Origin: Actinernus sp. WN-2022
Lineage: Eukaryota > Cnidaria > Anthozoa > Actiniaria > Actinernidae
Assembly (NCBI GenBank): GCA_030867875.1
Contig: JAOWCC010001634.1
Location: 134,566,022 to 134,630,021, forward strand
DNA length: 64,000 bases
Direction: 5' to 3'
In this document: piece by piece, positions 44,062 through 55,394 of the stretch
Layout of the letters: the number at the start of each line of letters is the position of its first letter
Numbering within the stretch: the first letter of the stretch is position 1
Notes under the pieces: model-generated
Database searches by the model: none
What the model was told of the DNA's origin: nothing
What the model saw: only the letters and a program-made list of their open reading frames with translations
Program-made: the position numbers and the translations under genes

Positions 44062-44252
44062 TGTAATGAACCGTATATTTGAATGGAGAGCTGTGAAGGA
44101 TGGTTTACAAAGAGTGTACACACCCTGAGACTAGTTGATCAATCTGTTTATTTTACAAGTAGCAAACCTTTTGTATGATCATAATACGGGTGCGGATAAT
44201 CAAGTATTGATTACACGTCAATCAAATAGAACAATTAGTCATTATCATTACA
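44062..44252 (-). repeat. gypsy 5' LTR
   Basis: Partner of 35393-35583; GTGGC follows at 44253. Confidence 0.9.
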
Positions 44253-44257
44253 GTGGC

Positions 44258-44690
44258 GAAGAGCTGTGGCGATGGACCTTTTCTCAGTGTAGGTAATCCC
44301 AAACTGTATCCCACCATCCTGCATTTCTATTTACGCGGCGGCAAGATCGAGGGACTGCTGCTCCACGAGTTGCACGAGATGAAAGTAACAGAAGGGTCAA
44401 AGAACACACCTGAAGAATCAATCTTCTCCTTAACATGAAATGGCTTAAAACTGACTGCTGTATTAGTTTCCTTCTCCTTCTGGCATCTCGAATGGTTTTC
44501 AGGAGAATAAAAGCACGAGTTTGTCGGTCCTCCATTTTGGATTTGTAACAGATGCCGCTGTAAAATTGCTTTACACTCGGTATTAAGTTCGACGTTTGAA
44601 ACCACCGCCGTGCCACTGCCGTACTAGTGTCGAACCGAATGTAATTGAGTTCGACCCGGCAGTGGCGTGACGTTTGAACCGGCCGGGCCT
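44258..44690 (-). mobile_element. Harbinger-like transposase 5' end and inverted-repeat terminus
   Basis: On the minus strand an ATG at about 44538 opens MEDRQTRAFILLKTIRDARR and, before the gypsy insertion, reads RSCRRVNRNAGWWDTVWDYL in the same frame. Basic N termini with an NxGWWxxVW segment occur in Harbinger-type nuclease-transposases of corals (from memory, unverified). The upstream GC-rich terminus GGCCCGGCCGGTTCAAACGT matches, inverted, the 35226 end. It is split by the gypsy element and lacks the catalytic part. Confidence 0.45.
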
Positions 44691-45384
44691 GAGACTCGTA
44701 TAATTATGACTTATGTTATAAATACTTATAATGTAATTATACAAATAAAACTATCAGTACAACTCAATAAAATTCATAATCCCTGCTTCATCACTCAGCG
44801 TATGTGTAAGCTGGCGGCTAGTATTCTCAGTTTACACTGAGATCTCAAGGTTAATATTATTGCCCACCCATCGAGGAAAAAAAATCCTGACGTTTCCCCA
44901 ACTTTTCAGTGCATGACTAGACAACAATTTTCATTGACCATAACACTATTCAAATGAAGTGAAAGTCATTATCAAAACCTATAGCCTGCCCCCAGGGTGT
45001 ACACCTGCCATACAGGTATATGTCACACCAAAGAGTATGCTTTTCAAGCTGTTTTAGTCAGAAATAGGCTATACATTTTGCCTTTTTGGTCTGGAATAGG
45101 TTACGAATACGAAGGCGTACATTTCCATTTATTTAGCTTGTAATGACAGAGATCAGAACAGGTCCGAAAAACGGTATGGAAAATCTTATATTTTGGTCTG
45201 AAATAGGGTCACCGCTTGGAGACCCAGGTGGCGCACCCCCACCCAAAATCTCAGAGGGACCCTCAGCTTTACATTTGTATTACAAAAGCAGTAGACACAC
45301 GTACCCACTGGGTACCTATTTTTCAAGCTGTAATGCCTGTTATTTAAAGAACGAAGATATAGCTTTTGAAGCTGTAGTTCTAAG
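44691..45384. other. non-coding, contains a diverged poly-G-family segment
   Basis: At 44995-45200, GGTATATGTC, CTTTTTGGTCTGGAATAGG and TTTTGGTCTGAAATAGGGTC resemble the internal repeats of the poly-G-ended elements. No gene. Confidence 0.35.
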
Positions 45385-45662
45385 TGGCTACGCGGATACG
45401 CGTGAGCTCTATGGACCACCTCTCCCATTAAACTTTTGAAGCTGTGTTTCTAATTGTCTAAGCGGATACGCAGTGAGCTCTATGGACCACCATATAGGGG
45501 TGATCTATATAGCTCACTCCATATCCGCGTAGCCACTAAAACATACAGATTCAAAAGTTTATGGGGAGGGGGGTAGTCAATATCCGCGTAGCCACTAAAA
45601 CACAGATTCAAAAGTTGATGGGGAGGGGTGGTCCATAGAGTTCACTGCACATCCGCGTAGCC
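45385..45662. repeat. two direct plus two inverted copies of an about 70-bp unit
   Basis: GTGGCTACGCGGATACGCGT ... AGCTCTATGGACCACC occurs twice forward (about 45388 and 45450), then as reverse complement twice (about 45520 and 45580), with TTCAAAAGTT(T/G)ATGGGGAGGG. Confidence 0.75.
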
Positions 45663-45979
45663 GGCCCCGCGGTGAAGCATTAGAGTGTCGAGGTATTCTG
45701 TAGTTAAGGCAATATTAATTATATTTGGTTTCTGTAAATTCCATTTACGCTGCCGGACGAACATTGAACTAAAGGTAATGGGCAATATACCGGCTCTAAT
45801 CTTTTGAAGCATAAACGTCTCCCATTGTCTTTGCCTTGTTACCTCGCGACATTCACCCATTTTTAGGTGAATTATTAAGACAAAGTAATTGGAAACATTT
45901 CATACACGTTACTGCTCCTCAACCGGCTAATTACACTTTCTTTTTAGCTTCTAATAAGTTATGAATTGATTAGCTTGTT

Positions 45980-46600
45980 TATTTCAGAAAGTTTTCTTTT
46001 AAAAGTTATCAATTGAAAATAGGACAAAGCACGCGAGTCGGTAACACTTCCGTTATTCGGCAAAGTTCTTTCAAAGTAGATGGATCGACGCGAGCATTAC
46101 CGGTTATCAAAACTTACATACCACAATAAATACGTCAATTTCATAATGGTTTTCGTGCATGTAAAAGTCATCAGGCTATCTGGCAGTTGTTTCCAAATAT
46201 GAGTTCCACTCGCTACAAGTCTAAGGTAAGTTTTAAAACTTCCCGCCGTTTTAGGTCTTAATTTATTTAGTTAATTAGCTTGTTTATTAAGGAAGTTTTC
46301 TTTTAAAAGTTATCAATAGACCCGTTGCACGTTACGTCATAGCCGTAATGTTGGTGTACATTTAACAATAGATTCTTCGTTAGCTTCTTTTATTCTGTAC
46401 ACCAACATGGCCACCGTGCCCTTTGTCATTTGAATCTCTGGGGATTGAGTGCAAACCATTGAAAACAGAACAAAGCACGCGAGTCGGTAACACTCCTTTA
46501 TTCGGCAAAGTGTTTTCAAAGTAGGCGCGGCGGATTTACGGGTTATCAAAACCTTTAAGTATCCACAATAATTACATCATCTACACGGGTTTTCTAAAAA
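45980..46600. repeat. about 160-bp tandem duplication, second copy split by a MITE
   Basis: GTTTTCTTTTAAAAGTTATC and AAAGCACGCGAGTCGGTAAC occur in order at 45990-46045 and 46290-46490. In the second copy about 140 bp (46319-46460) is inserted; its ends match the MITE at 31580-32030 (CGTCATAGCC, ATTTGAATCTCTGGGGATTG). Confidence 0.65.
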
Positions 46601-47181
46601 GTAGAATAAACACAGAGTTCCGTTCAGGCCCAACGAAAAGCAGATATTTACTTTCTAACGTAAAACCTTGAGTGCGTATGCTGTGTAGTATCTCAGACGA
46701 CGGCCAAAATTGTGTCGCGAGTGCCTGCATTTTTACGTGCAGTTATTGTATCTTGAAATTAACTCTGTTGTGTTTGTGCCGTCACCCTAGTTGTTTGGCG
46801 CTAGCCCCTTCCACTTTTATGATTGACGGAAGTCTGTTGTCAACTTCACGACGTGACGTTGGTCTCGCGCCATCGCGTAGCAATGAGAACGGTGTTCATA
46901 ACTGAAAAGGGACCTACAGTCGAGTTGAATATAGACCCATTCAGCTTGCCTGTTTGTTGTCCCATTTCAGACCATGTGACAGCTCTTCAGAGGATTTGAA
47001 TTAGTGCGTTTTTTTCGGTTTTTAGAAATTTGTATAATTACTCTTGGGATACAGAAAAACAAAGAAACATTGCTGAAGGGAAACATCAGGTGATCTGAAA
47101 TGGGGCAATAAACAGGCAAACTGAATCAAGTATTATTGCTTACAAATAAGACCGATTTAACTTGTACATTTGTTGCGCAAT

Positions 47182-47384
47182 AGCCCACTTCCGAGATAAT
47201 TTATGCCTCACTTCCAACATACAAAGCAATCAATACGAGGCTCCGTGCATAATGCTCAGTCGTTCGTGACAAGATTACAGCTGCACTTCTGCTGTTTGTC
47301 ACGAACGACTGAGCATTATGCACGGAGCCTCGTATTGATTCCTTTGTACGTAGGAAGTGAGGCATATCTCGGAAGTGGGCTATT
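47182..47384. mobile_element. foldback element with perfect 44-bp core arms
   Basis: 47228-47271 and 47297-47340 are perfect inverted repeats (start AATCAATACGAGGCTCCGTG) around a 25-bp loop. Outside them, imperfect arms continue to TAGCCCACTTCCGAGATA / TATCTCGGAAGTGGGCTA. Confidence 0.8.
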
Positions 47385-47487
47385 CAGATCATGTGACGCA
47401 CAGCTCTCCAGAGGATTCAGTGCCTTGTTTTCCAATTAGAGGAATTTAATTGTACATTTCCTCTTAGGATACAGAAAAACAAGTAAG

Positions 47488-47572
47488 GGTTAATGAATGG
47501 CCACGTGTGTGATATGGGAGTTATCATCGCGAGAGAAATCCCATATCACACGAGTGGACATTCATTAACCAA
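47488..47572. repeat. hairpin
   Basis: GGTTAATGAATGGCCACGTG and TGTGATATGGGA have inverted counterparts ending CATTCATTAACC with few mismatches. Confidence 0.7.
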
Positions 47573-47798
47573 CTTATCTTATGCCGCTTAACCCAGAAAG
47601 AAATAATTTTTTACCGAGTTTACCGAGTTTGTAGGAGCAAGCATGATAAGTTATTTAATCAAAACATTTCTAGCTTCAGCAAACTATTGTTTTCGCTAGA
47701 CAATGGCGATGGTGTCTTTTGTTGGTTTGGATGGATGGTAATGAATCACTCAAACATGTTTGCTTCGTAACGAACTGTATTCATAAAGAGAATGTTCT

Positions 47799-47960
47799 AG
47801 AATTCACCCTTCTCGCACAGCGGCCATGTTGGATAGAAACAATAGATTTTGCGTGGCTAGCCTCGCACTGAGCAGATTCAGAACGAGTTTAGCCCGCAAA
47901 AACAAAGGTTTTTATTCTCCTGGGACTCAACATGGCCGCCGCGTGAGAAGGGTGAATTGT
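47799..47960. mobile_element. MITE with about 30-bp inverted repeats
   Basis: AATTCACCCTTCTCGCACAG ... GCCATGTTG and CAACATGGC ... CGTGAGAAGGGTGAATT are inverted partners. Confidence 0.6.
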
Positions 47961-48149
47961 GATGTGAAGCATAGAATACTGTTGTCAATATATTATTTAC
48001 GTGACTACCATGCGCATTGGGAGTAAGGTAAAAAAAGCCGGTCCCATAATAGAGACGGTGGTGGGCACTCGGAACTAGGAAGTGAGTGAAAGCCGCGTGT
48101 TGTAAGCTTTCATATCGGGTCGTTGCACTTACATGACTGTCAGCTTGAG

Positions 48150-48312
48150 AGCACTTGCATACGTAATCCACTCATTTGTATGCAAGTTGTGACAAGTAGT
48201 TATTGCCACTAGTGGCGATAACTAGTTATCACCACTGTTTATCGCATACTAATGAGGAATTACATATGGCAGTGGTGATAACTAGTTATTGTCACTTGCA
48301 TACGTAATTCAG
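48150..48312. repeat. nested direct and inverted repeats
   Basis: CACTTGCATACGTAAT is directly repeated (48154, 48293), and GTATGCAAG...GACAA(T/G)...AACTAGTTATCACCACT has an inverted copy at 48271-48305. Confidence 0.6.
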
Positions 48313-48800
48313 TGGGATATGGGATTTATCCCATCAGTTGCAACAAAGGATTTAGGGTGTGGTATACGATAAGAAAACATTACTCAAGGGAAAAGTCAGG
48401 TACCCTGAATTGGGACAACAAATGTACAAGCTAAATCTGTCTATCAGATTACTATTGGTTGCTTTGGTGTTACTGTTAGAAGGTCTTGAATAGTCTTGCG
48501 CATGCGAGGGAGGGTCGTGGCAGAGCTTGAAATACGAGAGCGATAGAGATAATAGCACAGCAAGCCCACCTTCTGTGTTTGAATGAAAAAATCATAATGG
48601 TAAACGCCTCTAGCTCTGCTGCAAGTTCAATGTTATTAAATTCCGAGTTTAAAGAAAAATAGAAATAAAAGCACTACGGCGTGGAAGACAACCAGTATCA
48701 AGTTGATGATCGACGGAACACAATAATAAGCGATGTCTCTTGGTAAAGAAATATCATTTCGCGATAGGTATACGGTATGTGCCATAATTCCTCGATACAC

Positions 48801-48984
48801 TTATTGATGCTTGAACACACGCGCTTGAAGTTCCTTCACTTCCAAAGCTGACGTCATCTCATGCGACTGGCTCATGTCCTTGTGGCCAGCGGAAGTGTTA
48901 AACGTGTCTTCAATCTTACTTAACGCTGAGGCATGAGGACGACCACTTGTCGGCTCAAGTTCCTCCCAGTATGATCTGGTACAC
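48801..48984 (-). CDS. BHMT: betaine-homocysteine S-methyltransferase, last exon
   Basis: TTTCAG acceptor, then a frame CTRSYWEELEPTSGRPHASA through to VKELQARVFKHQ and TAA at 48801. The R-x-YWExL-x-SGRP motif is characteristic of the C terminus of BHMT, the zinc enzyme that transfers a methyl group from betaine to homocysteine, giving methionine and dimethylglycine. The incoming base completes an Arg codon started in the previous exon, so the phases agree. Sixty residues plus stop. Confidence 0.9.
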
Positions 48985-49156
48985 CTGAAATAACGAACAA
49001 GCTCTCTTACTATTACAACAAACTATACTGTTAGAGAAACTATACAGATATAGTCTCGGTATACTTTAAACAACATGTTCTCAGCAGAGTTATCAATTTA
49101 TACGCCAATATTATCCATGCATCACTATCATCCTATCAGTGATATAGACATTTTAC

Positions 49157-49254
49157 CTTGGCCTCACCCACGGATAAGTGTGCTGAACCAAAGCAGCTCC
49201 CCACAAACTGTGCTTGTCACTTGCTGGAGGCAAAGTTCCTCGCTCCTTAGCCAA
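49157..49254 (-). CDS. BHMT: betaine-homocysteine S-methyltransferase, penultimate exon
   Basis: Bounded by a TTTTCTCAG acceptor and an AG|GTAAAA donor. It encodes [20 protein letters not shown] then [13 protein letters not shown] proteins have the matching APERG-x-LPP-x-SEKH-x-xWG ... HTKPWVRAR segment just after the barrel. It starts in phase 0 after AEE of the exon at 59455 and ends with two bases of an Arg codon completed at 48984. Too short to stand out as an open frame; found by splice-site and homology reading. Confidence 0.9.
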
Positions 49255-50140
49255 CTGAGAAAAGAAACGAAGAGATGGCGCTTTGTGGTATACCCCATTC
49301 ACAGTTAAGGACAGACGTGATTACTGAGCTGTTTAAGAAAACATCTTTACTGATATAATAATCAGTCCGAAACGCACGCTCTGATTGGCCAAGAGCCGTG
49401 TGTTATTAGAGGACACACATATGGATAGCGTCACGGGCGCGCGCAAACTATTTCTCAACTCGGATTGATTGGATATTTTCATGGTTTTTAGTTTACGATT
49501 ATTATATAAAACAAATATATGCCATTGTGACCTTCGTCTGTCCTCTTATAAATGCACAGATGACGAAAAAACGTGAAGAGAACATCAGTTACGCCACTCG
49601 ACTGCCTCTTGTGGCACACTTCTTTCTTTTCTTCACGCTGTGACGTCATCTGAGCATCTATATTAGGACAGACGCAGGGCGATATTGAGTCTATTTGTTA
49701 ATTATTTAACAATTGTTCGTCTTTGACACCAAACGTATGGCTGGATGTACACCGCGGCAAAACGTCAGGCGCGTGCGCTTTTGATGAGCTGAGCGCACGT
49801 GCATCTCGCCAGTTTCCCGCCCAAACTAAAAGAAAACGGGCAATCACGCCTGACTTTAATGTTAGGTACGTACTTGAATGAGATTGGCTACCTATTCTAT
49901 TATTTAGTTCTACCATAAATTACCTATGGTTTGTCCTGTTATGCTGCATGCATCACTTCCTGAATCTACACTAATTCAAGCATTTCTAACACGCTGTTAT
50001 AAATGCAAATATATTTCCAGTCCTATCTGTATTCAGTATCTTCTAGAATAGTCTGATTTTGATATTTTTCGTAAAGTAAGGCCAAGCAAGCTGGACACCT
50101 TAGAGATGATATTCCTAAAGTTAAGCAATCTTCTCTTAAA

Positions 50141-50270
50141 GGAGCTGTGTCACGGTGAGGGACACGCCTTTATGTTCTGGGCCGGAACACAATTATTTTC
50201 AGTAGTATTCATATAAACTGACTATCCTACCGCACGTGTGGGATGGATGTAACCTTGTCTTAGAAATATC
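50141..50270 (+). mobile_element. TTAA-type MITE fragment
   Basis: TTAA is followed by AGGAGCTGTGTCACGG, then GGGCCGGAACACA and GCACGTGTGGGATGG, the same order as in the fragment at 16655-16885 with the missing end supplied here. It runs into LINE sequence at about 50280. Confidence 0.45.
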
Positions 50271-50284
50271 TTTCCATTCAGTCA

Positions 50285-50998
50285 TCTTGATGAAGACAAT
50301 GAATTTGTGCTGGCACTTCGTGAACTAAAATCAGACCTGCATTTAAATATTGGACCTTTTAAAGACCTCATATTCAATCCTTTCTCATTGAGCTCTTCTT
50401 TAACAAATATAAATGATCTTGATCCTGATAAACAATTCTTCAACACCTGCATAACTAATGCAACTGATTAGCTCCTTGAGGATGACTTCATATGTAATAC
50501 TCTAATAAAAATGACTCATTCTCTCTCATTCATTTTAATGCCCGTAGCCTCTGCCATAACTTCGACAAAATAACTGATTATCTACAACTCTTAAAACTGC
50601 CCTTTTCACTAATAGAGATTACAGAAACATGGCTCTCAGCTATATTGATGAAGGTCAATGTACAATTGAAAACTATAATCTTATTACATGTAACCGTGAC
50701 AAACGACAAGGAGGTGGGGTTGCACTTTATATTAATGGTAATATTGACTACAATATCATCGAGGACTTCTAAAGGAATTAATGACGACAATGCCTGCCAA
50801 TCCATTTTTGTAGAACTACATATCAATAAAACTAATATAATAGTTGGCAGTATCTATGTACATGTATGTCAAATTGGCTCAAAGTTAACAAACTCTCTCT
50901 CAACCTAAAGAAAACTAAATATATAATTTTCTGTACCAGGAACAAACCTTATCCTAAACATAATGACCTAAATATAAGAATCGATCTCCAAAAAAATG
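50285..50998 (+). mobile_element. internally deleted LINE, 5' part (host of the BEL insertion)
   Basis: Frames read an ORF-end-like segment (DPDKQFFNTCITNATD), the endonuclease N terminus (FNARSLCHNFDKITDYLQLL, then GGVALYIN), and then jump directly to the reverse-transcriptase C-terminal WLKVNKLSLNLKKTKYIIF. The nuclease remainder and RT core are absent. The element resumes after the BEL insertion at 58422. Confidence 0.75.
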
Positions 50999-51003
50999 AT
51001 TAG

Positions 51004-51456
51004 TGTAGCCACCAATTCCTTTGTTTAGGGGTTTATTGTTCGTACAGTGTTCGTGAGTACTTCGTAAATAATTTAGTCAGGCCTTCTTTGCATTTGTAGC
51101 ATGTTGTATAAATTCGTTTTCGCGCCGTTTTTTGTGAGTCGAGTTAATGCCGTCATGTCGGGTGGACGTACGTCGATTCGTTATATATATTCGTTCGTCA
51201 ATAATCGGTAAGTTAATCTCTAGATGTCTGTAAGCTTTGAATTTGTCCTTTTTCTTTATATTCGATGTATTGACATTTATTTGTATTTATTGTAGTAAAC
51301 CTGCTTAGAACAGCTTGAAATGGTACGAGTTTACGAGGCGAGTCATTAGCGCGGACTTAAAGCGAAGTTTACGATTTTAAATGTCCTTCTAAGGAGAAGA
51401 TTGATTGAAAATTGTCCGCGAAGAGGATAATAATTGAATGGAAATTGGTCCGCTAG
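51004..51456 (+). repeat. BEL/Pao 5' LTR
   Basis: Matches the 3' LTR for about 365 bp, then carries about 70 bp that the 3' LTR lacks, ending near AAATTGGTCCGCTAGA. A TTGGTTCAGAG primer-binding-site-like sequence follows at about 51477. Confidence 0.7.
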
Positions 51457-51617
51457 AAAAGTTAGAAGTTTGGAAATTGGTTCAGAGTAATTTATACTGT
51501 ACGGGACGTGTCAGGCTTAAACAACACTGAATTTTGGACAGAATTTGCATAGGAATATTTCGCAAGCTGAAGCAGCCGAAGCGACCTGGTATGCAGGAAT
51601 CGAAAGCATCGTAGAAG

Positions 51618-52938
51618 ATGCTAGCTGTTGAAGTACTAAGTCGTTCAAGATCAGGACTTATTGGAGCTATGACCAGAAGGTACAATGAGTTACAGTCGCT
51701 GTTAGAAAACCCCAGCAGTACATTGAGTGATATTTTGTGCCTAATGACAAGATACAAAGAATCGTGGTTCAAATTCGTTGACATACACGAGAGGTTCGTT
51801 TGTCTGTTGGATAACGATATCGACAAGAATAGGGCACACGACATCTACAGGGAGCAGATGGAGCGGAAACTGGCACTTGATTCAACGGTGAAAAGGTGGC
51901 GCCGAAGAATGAAGAGAGAAAGAAAAGATAGTGGTGACGAATTTAGCAGCTTATCGTCTCATGTCTCCTCGAGAAGTCGGCGCAGTGGGGCTTCCAAGGC
52001 CAGCCCTTCCAGGTTATCCACCATATCACGCGAAAAGGAAGAATTAGTTCTAGCTAAATTGAAGCTAGAACAGCTCAAGATTAAACAACAATTGGAACAG
52101 AAGGAACAGGATTTTAAGAGGAAGCGAGAGACGTTAGAAGCTGAAATGGAAGCCAAGCGAGCAGAGGTGTCGTTCCAAACTTTCAAAGAAGTTGAGGCGG
52201 AAGAAAAGCCAATTAGAAGAAAATATATTGCTCCCTTAAATCTTCAAGCAGTTGGGTTTGTTCCCCGACAAAAAGAGCGAGCAGGGTTACAGTTGACAGA
52301 TGGACTACAGCACAGGCAGTATACACGAGATTGTGAGCCTCGACAACTTACTGGTGGAGAGGAAATGGTACACAAGCACTGCGACAAGTGGTTAGCACTC
52401 CTAAAATGGAATATTTCCACTTTGACGGGGACCCCCTGAAATACATCACGTTCATGCATAATTTCGAAACTTGTCTAGAAAGAGACAACCCAGATGTTGG
52501 GTTGCGCGAGAATTTCGGTAAACCCCATGTTATTGCGCAGGCACACATCAGGAAGCTGGCAGACTTACTAAACTGAAAGGTGCGGATGGACAGTCTCTAT
52601 TGGAGTTCGCAAGACATCTGGATGTAGTAGATAGGTCCTTGTTAGGCATGGGGCCTGAATATGTGTCGGATTTGAATCACGTGAACACTTTACGAGAACT
52701 TGCTAAGAAGTTACCAATGTTCCTAAGAGGAAAATGGACGGAACGTGCTGGGAGTATAATAGAAACTGGTTGCAGGCCTAAGTTTGAAGATTTCATCGAA
52801 TTCGTGAAGACGAGGGTGAGATTAGTGGATAACGTGTTTGGCCAAGACATGAACTGTAACCTGTTAAAGGAGAAAGACAGCAAGAAGGATACAGTCAAAT
52901 ATACTCCGATGATTACCACATTAATTACAGGAATATAA
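51618..52938 (+). pseudogene. BEL/Pao gag region
   Basis: Opens MLAVEVLSRSRSGLIGAMTR with a long basic coiled coil (about 52040-52190; REKEELVLAKLKLEQLKIKQ). Further frames are at 52388-52576 (MEYFHFDGDPLKYITFMHNF, the DUF1759-type gag core) and 52600-52938 (LRELAKKLPMFLRGKWTERA). Breaks lie at about 52380 and 52576. Confidence 0.8.
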
Positions 52939-53026
52939 TCTAGCCAGAGCAATTTGAAAGGGAACTCGGGTACCGCGAATTCTCCGAACCAAGGATGTTC
53001 AGCTAGCTTGTTCTGGACGGCACCGA

Positions 53027-53524
53027 GTGTGGAGATGTGAAAGGTTCAATAATTTCTCTTATGATGACAAAAGGAACTTTGTACAGCGGAAGAGACTTTG
53101 CAATAAGTGTCTGGAAAAAGGTCACATAGCTAGGAATTGTCCAAGAACGAATTTCAAGTGTCAAATACCAAAGTGTGGTAAGGATCATCATACTTTGATG
53201 CATCGTCCTGTCATCACAAAGAGTAGTGGAGGAAGTATAAATGCAAATAACCAACAGCATCCGCAACAACATCAGATAAACACTACTGGGGCCGGGGACA
53301 GTACACAGTCAGACCCTACAGAAGCTGGTAATGGTGTTGGAGTGGCAACAACTGGGGCTGGAGAGTTGAGAGTGTGTATTGGTGTTGTTTCTGTGAAAGT
53401 CCAAGGCATTGAAGGCGGTGCAATAATTGAAACATATGCTTTATTGGACAGTGGCTCGGAGGTAACTCTGTGTCATGAACAATTAGCAAAGAGGCTCAAA
53501 TTAGATGGCGAAAGTTCACTTTGA
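53027..53524 (+). pseudogene. BEL/Pao zinc-knuckle and protease segment
   Basis: Zinc knuckles CNKCLEKGHIARNC and CQIPKCGKDHHTLMH, a Gln/His-rich linker, then the aspartic protease motif YALLDSGSEVTLC. The frame stops at 53522 and continues in another frame with TGMTGSTEIESKLVNIVVKS. Confidence 0.85.
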
Positions 53525-53825
53525 CTGGAATGACTGGTTCAACCGAGATTGAAAGCAAACTAGTGAACATAGTGGTGAAGTCAATGGACGAGACGACAAG
53601 TGTTGAATTGCTCAATGTGAAAACTGTTAAACAGATGCCAATTTCCAAGAGTTGTATTTCTAGAATGTCATCTTCGAGACATTGATTTTCCTGAGGCAAG
53701 AGAATGAGGTGTTACACTGTTGATCGGGCTCAAGGAAAACCCAACTTTATTTCTTCCCCTGGAATGTAGAGCTGCATGGTAACAAGAGCGAGCCAATAGC
53801 TCTGCGTTATAGTCTGGGATGGACA

Positions 53826-55370
53826 GTGATGGGTTCAGTTGGTGGATATAAAGAAGATAAGAACTGTTCAGTCAATTTTATTAGAATGGAGGATAGCTCA
53901 TTAGGTCAAGTACAAGCCCTTAACGTTAAAGATGGAAATAGGGATAAGCCCCTTCCCATTAATCCAATCGTGCAAGGTTTAGAACAATGCAACAGAAAAA
54001 GGAACTTCACAACTGTTAATAAGACAAGAGTGGTTGTCAATGAGGGTTTGCAGTCAGCCGTCGAGGATGAGAAGCTATCAGCGGATAGTAACCCAGAAGA
54101 AGAAAAGGAGCACAAGCTTGAGACGGACAACGAAACACCGAGGTTGCAGTTAGAGAGACTTTGGAAAACAGACTTCGGTAATTCACTTGTAGAAACTAAG
54201 GTTGCAGTATCTGTGGAGGATGAAAGAGCCTTGAGTATCATGGAAGAGACACTGAAGATGGTGGATGGTCATTTTCAAGTTGCGCTACCTTGGTGTTATG
54301 ATCCACCATATTTGCCAAACAATAAGTTAATGGCTGAACGAAGACTTCAATATCGGAAAAACAGATTACTCAAAGATGGAGATTTGTTCGAAAAGTACAG
54401 GACCATAATTCTGGAATACATTAACAAAGGACACGCAGAGAAGGTACCAGAGAACGAAGTGGAGATGAAAGACCGACCTGTTTGCTACCTCCCCCATCAT
54501 CCAGTTACACATCCTTTAAAGCCAGACAAGGTTCGAGTAGTGTTTGATTACGCTGCAAAGTACCATGGCACGTCACTGAATCAACAATTGCTACAAGGGC
54601 CAGACTTAACAAAGCAGCTGCTTGGAGTTATGATCCGGTTTCGCCAAGAACGAATTGCTGTAGTAGGAGACATCTAGGGAATGTTTCATCAAGTGAGAGT
54701 GGAACCCAAGCACTGTGATGCCTTAAGATTCCTTTGGTGGAAACATGACAACTTACAAGAAAAGCCTGAAGAATATCGGATGGTCAAGCATCTATTCGGG
54801 GCTACCTCTTCGCCAAGTTGTGCAACTTTCTGTTTGAAGAAAACAGTGTCAATCAACAAAACAGAATTCGACCCTGAAACAGTAAGGACCGTGGAAAGAA
54901 ACATGTACGTTGACGACCTAATAAAATCAGTGGTAGACATCGAGGCTGCCATCAGAACGGTGAAACAGCTACGAGAACTACTGATGAAAGGTGGATTCAA
55001 GCTAACAAAGTGGGTTAGTAATAACAAAGAAGTGTTAGCAGATATTCCAGAGTCTGAAAGAGCGAAGTCGGTAGTTAACCTGGACATAGAGCATCTACCA
55101 ACCGAATGTGCACTCGGTCTGAAATGGAATGTGGAGACTGATGAATTTGTTTGGAAGATCCTTGACAAGATTCTTGACGCGACGTGGTATACTGTCAATT
55201 GTATACACTATATTCGACCCATTGATTTTATTGCACCATATACTATGAAAGCCAAACTACTGCTGCAGATGCTTTGCAGAAAGAAGCTAGGTTGGGACAG
55301 TGAAGAGGATGACAAAGTTCAGTGGTACACTGGCTTGAAGATCTTCCAAGGCTGCAAGAAATTCAAGTGA
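53826..55370 (+). pseudogene. BEL/Pao reverse transcriptase
   Basis: RVVFDYAAKYHGTSLNQQLL and GPDLTKQLLGVMIRF lead to motif A, where an in-frame TAG (54675-54677) sits in the GDI-x-xMFHQV segment. Past the stop come FLWW, HLFGATSSPSCATFCLKK and the catalytic NMYVDDLIKSV, then the peptidase-A17-type extension ending near 55370. Confidence 0.9.
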
Positions 55371-55394
55371 ACCGTTGCTTCAAGCCGAAAGATC

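Larger units (their letters stand above)
35393..44252 (-). mobile_element. Ty3/gypsy LTR retrotransposon, interrupted
   Basis: 191-bp LTRs at 35393-35583 and 44062-44252 begin and end TGTAATGA ... TTACA. A perfect 5-bp GTGGC target duplication flanks them (35388-35392, 44253-44257). On the minus strand: primer-binding-site-like TGGTGTCAGAAG next to the 5' LTR, gag with zinc knuckles, protease, reverse transcriptase, RNase H, integrase, and a purine tract AAAAGAAGGGAGA before the 3' LTR. Several frameshifts inactivate it. Two later insertions interrupt it: a poly-G-ended element (35992-36602) and a LINE (37059-40958). Confidence 0.95.
46601..48800. other. palindrome-rich non-coding stretch
   Basis: No gene. 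Several separate foldbacks are listed next. A direct repeat of about 100 bp (CATGTGAC ... AGCTCT ... CAGAGGATT ... GGATACAGAAAAACAA) occurs at about 46970-47060 and 47388-47480. Confidence 0.5.

Noticed and set aside
51482..51844. 120-codon minus-strand open frame over the BEL gag
   Set aside because: It mirrors the plus-strand gag frame, which has clear coding features; no independent support.
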